From: Rebecca billardiae RCC1528
Lineage: Eukaryota; Haptophyta
Length of the DNA: 64,000 nt
Direction: 5' to 3'
Assembly (NCBI GenBank): GCA_965240325.2
Contig: OZ251226.1
Location: 496,001 to 560,000 of the forward strand
Shown here: positions 1-12,196 of the stretch, one piece after another
How positions within the stretch are numbered: position 1 is the stretch's first letter
Layout of the letters: every line of letters begins with the position of its first letter
Position numbers and translations under genes: made by a program
Notes under the pieces: generated by a model
The model's input: the letters and a program-made list of their open reading frames with translations, nothing else
What the model was told of the DNA's origin: nothing
Database searches by the model: none

Positions 1-3000
1 CGCTCGGCTCCGCACGCGCATCGGCGGCCAGTGCGCGCGCGCGCACGCGCCGCCTCCGTCGGCGCGCGCCCGGCGCTGGAGCTCGCTCCGGGCGCGGACG
101 GCGACGGCGCGGGCGCCGGCAGCGGCGGCGGCGGCGCGGAGGCAACCGGCGGCGGGCCTGCCAGCGGCGCGGCGTCCGCGCGGCTCCGTCGCGCGCCGCT
201 CGCCGGCGTGCCGCGCGAGCGCGCCCGCGCCTCCGTGTCCGCGCGCCCGCGCCCGCCGACCGCCGCCGCCGCCGCCGCCAGCCGAGCGCCGCCGCCGCCG
301 CGCGCGCCAGACACGTCCGCACGAGCGAGCTCTCTCGAGCGCGCGCGGCCGGCGCGCGCGCTCACGCGCGAGGAGCGGGCGGAGGCGCGGGCGTACATGG
401 CGAAGCAGCGCGCGCGCCTGCGGCGCGGCGAGCCGCCCACCGCCGCCGCCGAGGGCACGGCCGCAGACCTCAAGTTCGCCACGCAGTCCGACGCCCTCGT
501 CGAGGCGCTCCCGCCGCCGCGCGCTCGCACGCCGCCGGCGCCGGGCATGCGGCGGCGCGGCGCGCCGAGTGCGCGGCCGAGCGGGGCCGACGCCGAGGGC
601 GTGGACGGTGCGGCCGCCGAGCTGGCGGCGCCCACGGGGCTGCTGAGCGCCGCGCTCGCCGCCGACATTGTCGCCTCCGCCGCCGCGAGCTCTGCGGAGA
701 CCCCCGCGGCCACGGCAGCGGCCGACGGCGGCGTCAGCGCGGCCGCCACTGCTGCGTCGGCGCCGGCCGCACCGGAGCTGCGTCCGGGTGACGTCCTCCC
801 AGCCGCGGGCGATGGCGCGGGCTCGGCCGCGCCGCGGGCGCCGATCGACGCCGCCGAGCCCGTCGCGCCCAGCTCGGCCGCCGCCGATGCCGCCCCCGAG
901 CCGGCGCGCGCGCGAAGCGCCGACCCGGCCGCGTCCGCGCCGCGCGCGCGCTCGCGCGGCCGCCGCGCTGCTCGCGCTGCGGATGTGCTGCCGCAGCGGG
1001 ACGAGGGCCTGCCCCCGCGGCGCGCGCGGCCGCCCGAGGAGTCGGCGAGGATCGCGGCCTTCATGCGCAAGCAGCGCCTCGACGCGCGCCGCGGCGCCGC
1101 GCGCAAGGCCGAGGCCGAGCGCGAGCTCGCCGCCGAGCGCGCCGCGCAGCTCGCCAGCCTGCGCCACTTCTCGGAAACTTCGCGGCGCGAGTTCGTCGCG
1201 GCGCGCGAGGAGCGCGAGCGCGCCGCGCTCGCGGAGGCGCACGCGCCCGGCGCGGAGGCGCCCGGCGCGGCGGGCACGGGCGGCGGCGCCGCGCGGCCGA
1301 CCGCGCCGGCGGCGCCGCCCAACCCTGGGCGCGTGCGCACCGCGCAGCGCGCGCCTTGGTCGCAGGAGTGGGAGGGGGCGCCGCCGCTGCCGCCGCCGCC
1401 CGCCGCCGGCCGCGGCGGCGCGGCGGGTGGGCGGCGTGCGGCGGACGGCGCAGAGCGCCGGCAGCCGTCGAGGCACGCGCAGGCCGAGCAGGCGGCGGCG
1501 GCGTACGCGGCGGCGCTGGCGCAGAAGGACGCGGCCGCGGACGCGCGCGTGGCCAGCCGCTACGAGCGCGTGCGCGCGCTGGCGAGCGCGCAGCGCGAGG
1601 CCGCGCGGCGGCACGCGCGGCGGCGGCAGCAGCGCAGCCTCGGCGGCAGCCGACGCGGCTCGGCGCACGACGCGGCGGCCGGCGGCGCCGCGCGGCCCCA
1701 GGGCAAGCGCGCCGCTCTGGAGCCCGCGGCCGCAGGGCTGGGCGCCGACGACTCGGCCGCGAGCGCGCCGCCCGTGCGCGCGGGTGCGGCCGCGCATGCC
1801 GACGGGGACGAGGGCGCGGCGGCGGCGCTGGGCGCCCCGGCGGACACGGGCGAGGAGGGCGCAGAGGCGGCGGAGGCGCAGCGGCCGGGCGCGCGCGCGG
1901 TGCGCGCCGCCTCCGCCGACGCCCGCCCCCCGAGCTTCGCGGCCGCGGCCGCGGCCGGCGTCGTCATTGGCGGCACGGGCGGCGGCGGCGGCGCTGACGA
2001 CACCGCTGATGACTTGGACGCGGACGTCGACCTGAGGGCGGCGCGCGCGCGCGGCGCCGGGCCGCCGGGCGCGGCGGAGGGCGCCGCGGGCGCGCGCCTG
2101 CCCGGCGCCGCGCCCGGCGCCGCGCCCGGCCTCGCCTTTGAGCTCCGCGAGATTGGCCGCGAGATCGACACCGCCGTCGCGGCGGCGGCCATGCTGACGG
2201 CAGGCCCGCCGTCAGCAGACGAGCGGAGTGCTACTGCCCTCGGCTCACCGGCCAGCTTTGCGAGCGCGCCCGAGTCGCCGGGCGCGGACGCGGACGCCGA
2301 CGCCGACGGCGCGGGCGGCGCGGCAGCCGACTCCGCCGCCCTGGCGCAGCTGCGCGCGCAGCGCACCGCACTCGACGCGCGCGCGGCGCGGCTGGCCTCC
2401 GAGCAGCCGCTCAGAGGCGCGCCCGGCGCCGAGCTGTCGCCCGGCGCGGCGGCGTGGGAGCCTGACCCGATCGCCGCCCTGCTCGCCAGCTCCGCGCTCG
2501 AGCTCGCGCACCACCGCCGCACCAGCGCTGCGGGCGGCAACGCGGACTCGGAGGCGGCGGAGGACGCGGCGGGCGCGGAGGCGGCGGGTCCGCTCGCTGC
2601 AGACCGATACTCCGTCTCGCGTCTGCTCGAGCGCGCTGAGCGGCGGCGGATGGCGCGCGAGGAGGCGGCGCGCGGCGCGCGCGCGCTCGACGCGCCGCGC
2701 CGCGCCGACGCCGACGCTGATGCCGACGCTGATGCCGACGCCCCGGGCCGGCGCGGCGGCGGCCTCGGACGCCCGGGCGACGGCGACGCCCCCTCGAGCG
2801 CGCTGCTGGCCGCGCGCATCGCGGCCGCGGACGCGCGCGCGGCCGACGCGCACCTCGACGAGGTGGGGCGTGCGTTCGAGTATTTCGACGCGGTGACGGC
2901 GCACGTGATCGAGCAGGCGCCGCGCGCGTCCGACGGGCGCGCGGCCGCCGCGGCGCGCGCGCTCGAGGGGCGGCTCGCGAGCGGCGTGGACGGCCTCGGC

Positions 3001-6000
3001 GGCGCGCCCGCGCCGCCGCCGCCGAGCCACGTTGTGCCGCGCCGCGCCGGCCTCGGCGTAGGCGGGCAGGGCGGGCAGTCGCTGCTGGAGCCGCCCAGCC
3101 GCTGGGCGGCCGCGCTGCGCGCGGAGGAGGCGGCGGAGCGCGCGCCGCCGAGCGCGGGCTCGCCCGGCGGGCGCGCCGTGGCGATTGCGGGGCAGATCTC
3201 GCAGCTCGTGGCCTCGGGCGGCGGCGGCGACGACGACGGCGAGGGTGCGGCGCGCGAGGCAGGGCAGCGTGCGCTTGCGCGCGCAGATGCCACGCCGGCC
3301 GGCGCCGGTCAGGCGACGCGCGCGCAGCTGCCGACGCGCGCCGCGGCCGACGCTGCCGCGGCGGCCGGCGGCGGTGGCGGCGGCGCGGCGCGCAAGAGCG
3401 CGCGCGAGCTCTCCGCCGCGCTGCTCACCGAGGTCTCCCGCCTCGGCGCGCTCACGGAGGCGGAGGCGGAGGCGGACGCGATGGCCGCCGAGCTCAGCGC
3501 AGCCGCCGCCCCGCCGGAGCGCGCCGAGCGCGGCCGCGCGCTCGAGCACGCGGCCGCGCGCCACAGCGCAGAGTCGGAGGCGAGGCTGCGTGAGCGGCTG
3601 CCGGGCGGCGGCGAGGGCGCGGCGGGCGGCGTGCTCGGCGCGCTCGAGGCGGCGCAGCGCGAGCACACCGACGAGATGCGACGGCTGGCGGCCGCACTGG
3701 CGCACACGGTCGCGGGCGCGCGCACCGAGCACGCACAGGTGTTGGCGGGCGCGGCGGCGCGCGGCGCGGTCGGCGCGTGGCCGCCGCCGCTGGGGCCGCC
3801 GGGGGTTCGGGAGGCGGGCGCGATGGGCGCTGCCGTGGCGGGCGCCGACGCGTCGAGTGCGCTCCCCTCGCCGTCGGCGCGGCCCATGCCGCCCGCACCC
3901 GTCGACCTCGGGGCCGCCGCCGCCCACGGCGCGCTGGGGGCGCGCTCGCCGCGCGCGCAGCCTGACAGCGGCGCGGCGCCGACGGCGGCGCCGGTGCCGC
4001 GCTGGGCGGCGGGCGTGGAGACGTGGCGGGCTTCGAGCAGCGAGAGCTCGGCGCCGCGCACGCCGCCCTCCGCGGGCTCCTCCCCGCGGCTCCTCCCGCT
4101 GCCATCGCGCCCGCCGCCCGCCGCCCGCGCTGCCGCCGACCGCCTCGACCGCGCGCCACAGCACGGCGCGGCGCACGGCGCGCCGCCACCGCCGCAGCCG
4201 GCGCAGCAGCCGGCTGAGCAGGAGGAGTCGGTGCTGGCGCGCTCGATGCGCGCGGTGGAGGCGTTCAAGCGGGACGACGCGGCGCGCGCGGAGTGGCAGC
4301 TGCACCTGCTCGAGCTGCGCGAGGCCGCCGCGCACAGCCGGTACGAAGCGGACATGGAAGTGGCGCGCGCGATCGGCGCGGCCGACGACGATGGCGGCGG
4401 AGGCGGCGGAGGCGGCGGAGGCGAGGGCGCGGCCGGCGGCGGCGGCGCGGGCGCGCGGCGCGAGCGCGCGGCGCTCGCGGCGGAGAAGGCGACGATCCGC
4501 CTCGCCGCCGAGCGCGCGCGCGTGTCGCGGCTGCGCGCGGACCTCGTGGCCAACTCGGCCGCGGACGCGCTCGCGGGCGTGCGTCACGCGGAGAGGATCG
4601 CTAGCCTGCACTCGGCGGCGCAGAGCGCGCGCGAGCGCGCGGCGCGCGAGGCGGCGCGGCGGCGCGAGGCCGCGCGCCGCGCCGCCGCGCCCGCGCGCTC
4701 GCCGCCGCCGAGCAGCCGGCCGAGCAGCGAGGCGAGCAGCGCGCGCGCCCTCTCCGCGCGCGACGACGACGTCTCTCCGCGCGACGACCACGCCGACGGC
4801 CGCGCCGCCGCGCCCGCCCTCGGCGCCGAGCCGCACACACTCGACCACCTCGTCGATCTGGAGGTCGATGCGGAATTGCATGCGCGCGCAGAGCGCGGCG
4901 CGCGCGCGCTCGACGCCGAGGGCGAGGGCGAGGCGGAGGAGGCGCAGCCGGGCGCGGCCGAGGCGGCGAGCGGCGCGGCGGCGCGCGCGCTCGAGCTCGC
5001 CATCGCCGCGGACGGCGCGCGCGCCGCCTCCGCCGAGCGCTCGCAGCTCGACGCGGCGCGCGCCGCGGCCGAGGCGGCGCGGATGCGGCGCGTGGCGGCG
5101 GTCGCGCGGCAGGAGGCGCTGGCGGACGAGCTGCTCGAGAAGAAGCGCGCGCTGGTCGACGAGTACAAGGCGGCGATGCTCTCGCGCGCCGAGGCGCACG
5201 CCGCCCTCCGCCTCCGCCTCGCGCAGCACGACGCCGACGCCGACGAGCCCGCGCGCGCGCGCCGCGGCCCCGGCGCAGACGACAGCGGCGGCGGCGGCGG
5301 CGGCACCGACTCGATCGAGGATGAGGTGTCGGCGGCGGGCGGCGGCGGGCTCGAGGGGTCGGGCGCGTCGGACATCTCGACGGAGGCGGAGGGGAGCATC
5401 CCCGACGCCTCCTCGCTCGCGCCGCGCCGCGCCGACCCCGCGCACGAGGCCGACCTCGCCGCGCTGCGCCGCCTGGTCGACGGGGCGTCCGAGCGCGCGC
5501 GCTCGCTCGTCGGCGCGGGCGGCGCGCCTGCCCGCGGCAGCGCCGCGCTCGCCGCGGAGGAGTCGGCGCTGAAGCGCGAGCTGCTCGCGCTGAACATCGT
5601 GCTGGCCAAGCTCTCGGCGCGCGCGCGGCGCGGCTCCGCCGCCTCCGCCGCCTCCGTCGACGACGCCTCCTCCGTGCGCGAGCAGGACAGCGCGCTCGAA
5701 GACTCGCGCGGCTGGGGCGGCTCCGATCTCGCGTCCGAGATCGGCGAGGACGAGGGCACCGCGGTCGCGCTCGCGCGCAGCGCGGCGTCGTCGGGCGCGG
5801 GCTCGTCGATCCACTCGTCGCCGCTCGGCTCGGCGCGCGGCGGCTCGCTCGTCGGCTCGCAGGCCGGGAGCGCCTCCGAGGTGCCCTCCGCCGAGCTCGA
5901 GTCCGGCGCTCTCTCTGGGCTCGAGGCGAGCGGCGCGCTCGCCGTCGACGACGAGATTGAATCTCCCGGCGCACCCTCCGCGGCCGGCTACGGCTCCGCG

Positions 6001-8772
6001 ACGTTCGCCTCGGCGATCGACGACGCGATCGGCTCGGCGCCGCCCTCCGCGCTGCCCACGCCCCGGCGCGACGCCGCCGCGAGCCGCAGCGGCTTCGTCA
6101 GCGAGGTGCCCTCCGCGCCGCCGTCAGCGCTGCCCACGCCGCGCCGCGACGGCGGCGGCGCGGGCCGCGGGTTTGGCGGCGCGCTGGGCGCGTCCGCGTC
6201 CGCGGTGCCGTCGGCGCTCGGAAGCCCCGAGCCGATCGGCGCGAGCTCGGCGGTGTCGATCGCCTCCGCCTCGGGACTCGGGCTCTCGCGCACCGCGCCC
6301 TCCGCCTACGCCTCCGACGCCTTCGAGGCCGACTCGGCCGAAGCGTCTGCCGCGGTGGCGGCGGCGGGCGGCGGCGCGCCCGCGCAGCGGCGCTCGCAGC
6401 TCGCACCGCCCGGCGGCGCGCGCGCAGGCGCGGCCGCCGACGCCAGCACCTCCGCGCTCTCGATCGCGAGCGCGAGCGGCTTCGGCGGCGGCGCGGCGTC
6501 GGAGCAGTCCAGCCCGTCCGCCGCCGGCAGCTCGCAGCTCGCCGCCGCGGCGGTGCTCGTCCCACCGCCAGTCCCGGCGCGCGGCGCCGCGCCCGCGGCG
6601 CGCGCGGCCGGCTCGGGCGCCGGCGCCGGCGCGGCCGGCGCAATCGACAGCGACGAGGAGCTGATCGAGGACGAGGTGGGCGAGCTCTCGGCCGAGTCGG
6701 CGGTAGGTGAGGCGGACCAGTCGTACGTGGCCGTCACCGCCGCCGAGCGCGCGCTCGCGCAGCAGCAGCAGCACGCGGAGGCGGAGGCGGCGCGCGCCGC
6801 CGGCGCGGCCGGCGCGGCCGGCGCGACCGAGCCATCAGCATCGCTCTCAGTCGGCGGCGTGCAGAGTGGTGCGGACGAGCTGAGCGCTGCCGAGGTGGCC
6901 TCTGCCGCCGACGGCGCGAGCGGCCTGTACTCGGACTCGTTCGTCCCGCCGAGCGAGATCTCGATCTCCCGGCGCGAGCTCCCGCCCGACGAAGCCGCCA
7001 GCCCGAGCCCCGCCTCGCCGCGCGCGCGCCGCTCGCTGCTGCCGCCCGTTGCGGCGTCGGTTGCGCGCCGCGCGGCCGCGGCGGGCTCGGCCGCGGCGGA
7101 GGAGGAGGGGCAGTCTTACGACGACAGCTTTGCCTCGTTCGTCTCCTCCGGCGCGCCCTCGCCCGCGCCCGCGCTCGCGCCCGACGCGCCGGCGCCCGCC
7201 GCCGGTGCGGACGTGCCGGCTGAGGCCGAGGTGCGCGCACACGCGCGCGCGCGCACGAGACGCGCGCGCGCACGATGCGCGCGCGCGCGCGTGTGCGCGC
7301 GCGCGCGCGTGGCAGACCACGGCACACGCCCTGCGCTGGGGCGCGGCGCGCGCCCACGCGCCGCTGCACGCTCTCACGCCCGCGCATATCCGCCCCGCGC
7401 GCTCTTCACGCCCGCGCGCAGCCGGCGCCGGCGCCGGCGAGTGCGTCTGCCATCGTCGCCGGGGCGACGGCTGCGCAGCGCGAGCGCGCGGCCGAGCTGA
7501 GCGAGATGCTGATCGACGATCTCGCCGCGGAGATCGCGGCGCTGATGAGCGCGATCGGGGACGCGACAGGTGCGCGCGTGCGCGGCGTGGCATGCGCGGC
7601 GGCGGGGGGCGGCTGCCGTGCGCCTCGGGGCGGCGTGCGCGGCCGCGAGACGCCGCCGTCTCACCGACTGGCGGCCGTGTCTGCGGCGCGGCACTCACGG
7701 GCTGACACTTGTTCTCCTCCGCCCCCCTCCGCCCCCCGCCGCGGTCTCCGTGGCTGTGCGGCTGTGTGCTGTGCCCACCTGCGCGCTCGGACGGGCCGGG
7801 CCGCGCGTCCCCCCCTGCCGTGCGCCGCGCGCAGTCAAGCGCCGAGCCGCAGAGGCGGCGGCGCCGCGCGTGGCCGTGCCGCCGCCTCCGCAGCCGCCAC
7901 CGCCGCCTGTGACCACCACGCACGGCGCCGCGGTCGAGCTGGCCGAGCCTCCGCTGTACAGCTCGCCGCCGGTGTCGCCCAAGGCCGTCAGCCCGTCCGC
8001 GCCATCGGCGGACAGCTTCGGTGGCGCGGCGGCCGCGGCAGCCGGCGGCGCAGCCGCTGCGGCGGGCGGCGCGGCGGACGGCGCGCCGCCCTCGCCGCCC
8101 GCCTCCACGGCTGCAGACGCTCAGCAGCAGGGGCACACGCTGGGCGCGCACTCGCCGGACGCGCACGCCGCGCACGCCGTGCAGCAGGCAGCCGTCGAGA
8201 TCCCGCCGTCGCCCGCGCACCCGCCCGCACGCGCGCACGAGACGCTCGCCCCGGAGCGCATCGAGGCCCTCGTGCAGCGCTCGCTCGGCCTCGGCGGCGC
8301 GGACGGCGGCGCGGCCGAGCGCGCGCCGCCGCTGAGCGCGCTGGAGCGCGTGGTGCTGGACTCGAGCCGCGAGGTGATGCGCGAGCCGCCGCCGGGCCAG
8401 CCGCTCACGCCGGTGCCCACGCCGAGCGCGGCCGAGCCGGCGGGAGCCGCCGCAGCCGGCGCGCTCCCACTGCGCGCGAGCACCGCAGCCGGCGCATTTC
8501 TGGAGCGGCGGCAGCGCGTCGCCTCCGCGCGCGCGTACATCGCTGGGACGCTCGGCGCCGTGGCCGAGCTCGGCGCGATCGGCCACGTCTCCGCCGAGCC
8601 GGAGGAGCGGCTGCCCGCGGTGCAGGCGGACCTGCACGAGATCGAGCGGCTGATCGAGGCGAACCAGCTCGACGACATGCGCCAGGTGGTCGCCGAGCTG
8701 AGCAACGGCCTGTTTGACGCCGTGCTCGAGGAGACGGTCGACGTGCTGCGCGAGCTGCGACGACTCGGCTAG
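1..8772 (+). CDS. Giant Ala-rich coiled-coil scaffold protein, 5' partial (CEP350-like centrosomal guess)
   Basis: The frame is open to the left edge and the first in-frame ATG is at 397, inside a conserved-looking motif, so the 5' end lies outside the window. I model three exons: 1-7230, 7422-7569 and 7835-8772 (acceptor 7853 fits equally), with GTGCGC donors and CAG acceptors; phases (0, then 1) agree exactly and give at least 2,771 residues. The protein is Ala/Arg/Glu-rich, low in complexity and largely helical. Two copies of a motif of the form A-x-(Y/F)-M-x-K-Q-R-x-x-x-R-R-G lie near residues 130 and 355, followed by charged helices. Acidic Ser-rich segments (SYDDSF, YSDSF) precede the C terminus, which has an ALERVVLDSSREV helix and ends VDVLRELRRLG. 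Paired R-x-Y-M-x-K-Q-type helices and an LxFDxxxE-like end recall CEP350 of centrioles and basal bodies. No CAP-Gly domain is visible, so the identity is a weak inference; the coding call itself is firm. Confidence 0.7.
7231..7421 (+). other. Intron 1 of the scaffold gene, alternating purine-pyrimidine tract
   Basis: Donor GTGCGC follows a complete codon at 7230 and acceptor GCGCGCAG ends at 7421. The first ~90 bases are nearly pure alternating CG/CA/TG steps, a composition able to adopt Z-DNA. Reading through it would end at the stop at 7498, whereas splicing restores a helical exon that links in phase to the C-terminal exon. Confidence 0.7.
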
Positions 8773-8877
8773 CTTAGCTTTGTAGCGTCCAGGTCCAGTC
8801 ATCCGCTGGGCCGCCGGTGTCGGTGAGCCGCAGGCGCAGTTGTTCAGCGCATATGCGCGCGCGTGTGTGTGTTGTAA

Positions 8878-8932
8878 TACTACTACTACTAAGTACTAGA
8901 ATTAACATAGTAGTAAGCTAGTAGTAGTAGTA
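8878..8932. repeat. Inverted repeat of TAC/TAG triplets downstream of the scaffold gene
   Basis: TACTACTACTACTA at 8878-8891 is matched by TAGTAGTAGTAGTA at 8919-8932, a 14-bp stem with a 27-base loop. It lies about 105 bp after the stop codon at 8772 in a locally AT-rich patch. It could be a 3'-end hairpin of the transcript or a simple triplet-repeat palindrome; the sequence does not decide. Confidence 0.55.
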
Positions 8933-9767
8933 CTAAATAGTACAATACACTCACAGTGAACAAAAACGGGATTATCGTTACCGTAACCCGTCCGACACGA
9001 GCCGATTTTCGGGGAATTTCTCGCGCGGGCCGCACGAGCGCACAGACGGCGCTACGGTGGTCGCGCAGGCGCCTGGCGAGTGCCCCGGGCATGGGACTGC
9101 AACATCCCACCCAGCCTCCCCATCCCTCCGCCCCTCTCTGCCTCGCCGGGTTGCACGCGGCTGGCCGGTCACGTAGCTCGTGGTGAGCCATTCGTGAGCG
9201 TGGAGCCCTGCTGCTCAGTGCGGCGATGCAGCGAGGCGAAGCGGCGCGTAAGATGGCGCATCTTACTCCGAATGCAGTCTGCTACCAGCACAGCCGCCCT
9301 CGCCGGAGTGCCTGGTCGTCACCTTCGTCGTGTGCACGTGTCGCGCGCTGCCCATCAACGAGCGATCGTAAGCCTTCTCCGGAGCCATTCAAACACGCTC
9401 GTCCTCGACGATGCGTGCGCGAGGCACCGCGCGAGCGCGGGAGCGGCCCTTCCTAGCGTAGACCTGCACGGCCATCCACCTCGCCACAGCCTGCCATGTC
9501 ACATTCCTCCCCACACACACTGCTCGCGTGCCGCGTGCCGGCCGGTCGACTAGCCAGACAGAAGGGTGCACAGATATTTTCGACTGCGAGGAGACGGCGG
9601 CGAGCACAGGCGCGCAGCGCCGTCCCGCGCTTCATTGGGATGTTCTAGACCAGTCGCGCGCCCGCGGCACCGCACCCGCCCTCTCTGCGTCGCGTGCCAC
9701 TCCACACCGCGCGCGTGGCTCTCGACGTGTACGTCGAGGCCATCTTGCGGCCGATTCGTACCCGCAT

Positions 9768-10063
9768 GTATTCAACAAATACGACAAATCGCCGAGCTGA
9801 ACGCACCTCGTCGCGCGATGGCATGGTCGCGCTGTTGGACGTCGCTCGCCGCAGGAAATTCGGTACGCGACGAGAGCACGGCGCACGCGCACGGCGCGGC
9901 GTGGGAGGCGGGGCGGTGGTGTCCTCGAGCCATCCCGCCCACGCCGCGGTGCGCCAGCCGCCACCTCGCCGCGCCGTGGCCCATGCCGCGCGGCAGGTGT
10001 CGACCAGATCGACCTTGCCGCCCAAAAGAGGGCCGCACCGGAAATTCTGTATTTGTTGAATAC
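9768..10063. repeat. 15-bp inverted repeat pair about 0.3 kb apart
   Basis: GTATTCAACAAATAC at 9768-9782 is the exact reverse complement of GTATTTGTTGAATAC at 10049-10063. The match does not extend outward or inward and I see no flanking target-site duplication. Both are AT-rich islands in GC-rich sequence. It may be the remnant of a small inverted-repeat element or paired binding sites. Confidence 0.4.
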
Positions 10064-11492
10064 GGACTTACCCATGTGCCCGCGGTGCGGCGGCGCCCGC
10101 GGCGGCGGCATGGCGCGGCGGCGGCGGCGCGGGCAGCCTGACGGGCCAGATAAGGCGCGCCAGGTCGGGGCGATCGTGATGGGATGGTTCCATACGCATC
10201 AGTGCGTGCTCCTGTGCATCTCAAGAGCGCGCTGGGCGCCCTCTCTCGCGCCTATGCCCATCCCACGCGGTCTGAGAAGCCTCCCGGTTTGGCCATTGTC
10301 GTGCCGTGCTCGGTCGTGGCTGCCCGGCGGGTCGGAGAGGTCGAGGCGAGCCGGGTCGTTCGCGACGGACGATGCCTATGGGTCATGGCGAGTGCCAGCA
10401 CGCAGCTCGGGCGCGCGCCCGGCGCCTCCTCGCCGCGCTACATCCACACCAAGATCTGGCCCAAAAACAGGCTTCAAGAGCGAAACTCAGTCTGGGAGCT
10501 GCTCAGGCCGCTGTGTGCGGTTTGAAAGCGTACAAACTTGTGGAGCGGGTGCCCACATGGGTTGAGCACAATGCTATAGAGCGTTTTTCCGCGAAACACC
10601 ACTTCCTCGCCTCTCCGCGCGCGTGCCGTGCGGCTCCCGTGAACTCATCTTAACAGGTCACGTGTGGCCGCCCGTGGGGCGAGGGTGGGCGAGGAGGGGC
10701 GGGCGAGGGTGACGCCGCCCCGAGGAACCGCCTTGGCAAGCCGGCCGACGCCTCGCAGCCCCCCTCGCGGCAGTCATGCGCGCACGCCCGCCGCTCGGAG
10801 CGCGCCATCGATTCGAATGGGCGTGCGCACGACCGACCATGCTCAAACGGCTTCCGGCCCGATCTTTCTCCACTGTGCGCGGCGCGAAGTGCCGCGAACG
10901 GGGCATGAAAAAAATTCCAGCGCATCCCCACTGGGCGGAAGTGCTGCTGTACTTGTAGCATCTTGGAACAACTCAACAAGGCTTGGAGTTGGATGGAGCC
11001 TTGGTCTTGGAAGCCCCCGCCTTGTTGTGCAGTTGGTTTGGTGGGTCTGGCGCGAAGCTCACAAGGGGTCCGCAATGTACTGGAGACGCAAGCGCTGTGC
11101 AAATTAAGCAAATCCAGCCGCAGAATCCGGAGCAGCAGGACTCAGAGCCCAGAGCTCAGCGATTATCGCCCCAAGCAGCAGGCACGAGGTTGCCGCAAAT
11201 GGCGGCACGCAGCGCCGCAGCAGCAAAGGGCATTCATTGTGGCAAATCAACGTCAGCGCGGCAAACACGTCGCAGCCGCAAGTACCCTGGTGGCACAGTG
11301 GGCTGCAACCACTCGGGCCTCCTCTTGGAGGTATCCCAACTGTCGACGACGTCGCCGATCTGGTGACTGCGTAGCAGTGGGCATAACATACTACATCGTC
11401 ATATATTACATTGGCATTGCCGATCATGCGGCGAACAAGGAACAAGGACCGCTTGCGCCGGCTGGGGCACCCGTATACCCGTCCCCCTGATC

Positions 11493-12048
11493 ATGGCGCC
11501 CCGCCTGCTCACCCCGCTCAGCGAAGACGCACTTGTGCGCGCCACAAGGCGAGAGCCAAGCGTGGCGTGTGGCGAGTGCATGTTACGCTCACATGAGACA
11601 CTGCGTGCGCCGTCGCTGCGTGGCGCCGTGGCGCTCGTCTCGCAGGATCAGGCCATCAGCAGCGACCAGCTCACCCTGGTCGTCTTCACCGCACCGCCGT
11701 GCGGCTGGCCATGCGACGCGATCAGGCATCGACTGCCCACTCTCGAGCACAAGTACCATGGGCTGGTCGACATGTATGAGTTCAGTGACGTGCGTGCACA
11801 TTCACCGCCGTCGTTCGCCGTGCACGCGCGTCTCGCGATTCCCGTAACGCACCCTCGTGCGCGCATCCCGCCCTGGCGCCCAACAGGAGGACGGCTCGGT
11901 GGCGGGGAAGTATGGCATCACCTCGGCGCCCGGCACCACCTTCTTTCAGAATGGTCGGGTGCTTGATCGCGTGATCGGCTATTGCGAGACACCACGCCTC
12001 AATGTCCTCGAGCAGATCGACGCAAAGCTTGCGGACTACACGCACTGA
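11493..12048 (+). CDS. Thioredoxin-like protein with a C-x3-C active-site loop
   Basis: Two exons, 11493-11789 and 11887-12048, joined by a 97-bp GTGCGT...CAACAG intron in phase 0, give 152 residues. The fold is recognisable: a hydrophobic strand (TLVVFTAPP), the redox loop, a helix, then after the splice the second half with KYGITSAPGTTFF-NG, where Pro sits at the usual cis-proline position, and a terminal helix. The redox loop reads C70-G-W-P-C74, three residues between cysteines instead of the usual WCGPC with two. The family reduces disulfides in cytosol or organelles; with this spacing the activity is uncertain. About 55 residues precede the fold with no clear targeting signal; the ATG at 11580 is an alternative start. 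The loop could be a real variant or a sequencing slip. Confidence 0.72.
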
Positions 12049-12196
12049 CTGAGCGCGGCACGACGCGTTCCGACGACCAAGTCGTGACGTGAGCTGCGAG
12101 GCCGCGACCACGCCCACAGGGCGAGCTCGCATGCTGTTCATCTATATATATAGCAGATCGTCACTCATCAGCGCAGCGTTCATCCGATGAGTACTG

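Larger units (their letters stand above)
8773..11492. other. 2.7-kb stretch without a recognisable gene
   Basis: ORFs here reach about 190 codons but overlap on both strands, are Arg/Ala/Pro-rich and show no domain or credible splicing pattern. The stretch holds the triplet hairpin near 8900, a 15-bp inverted repeat pair (9768 and 10049), and a 9-bp stem (CAACAAGGC near 10975 against GCCTTGTTG near 11031). It probably contains the 3' region of the scaffold gene and the promoter of the thioredoxin-like gene. Confidence 0.5.

Noticed and set aside
1560-5814. Minus-strand ORFs of 577 and 1,189 codons across the first gene
   Set aside because: They are shadows of the Ala-rich plus-strand frame, with Arg/Ala composition and no recognisable motif.
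10801-10830. Possible tRNA B-box-like GATTCGAAT
   Set aside because: No matching acceptor stem, A box or cloverleaf could be built around it.
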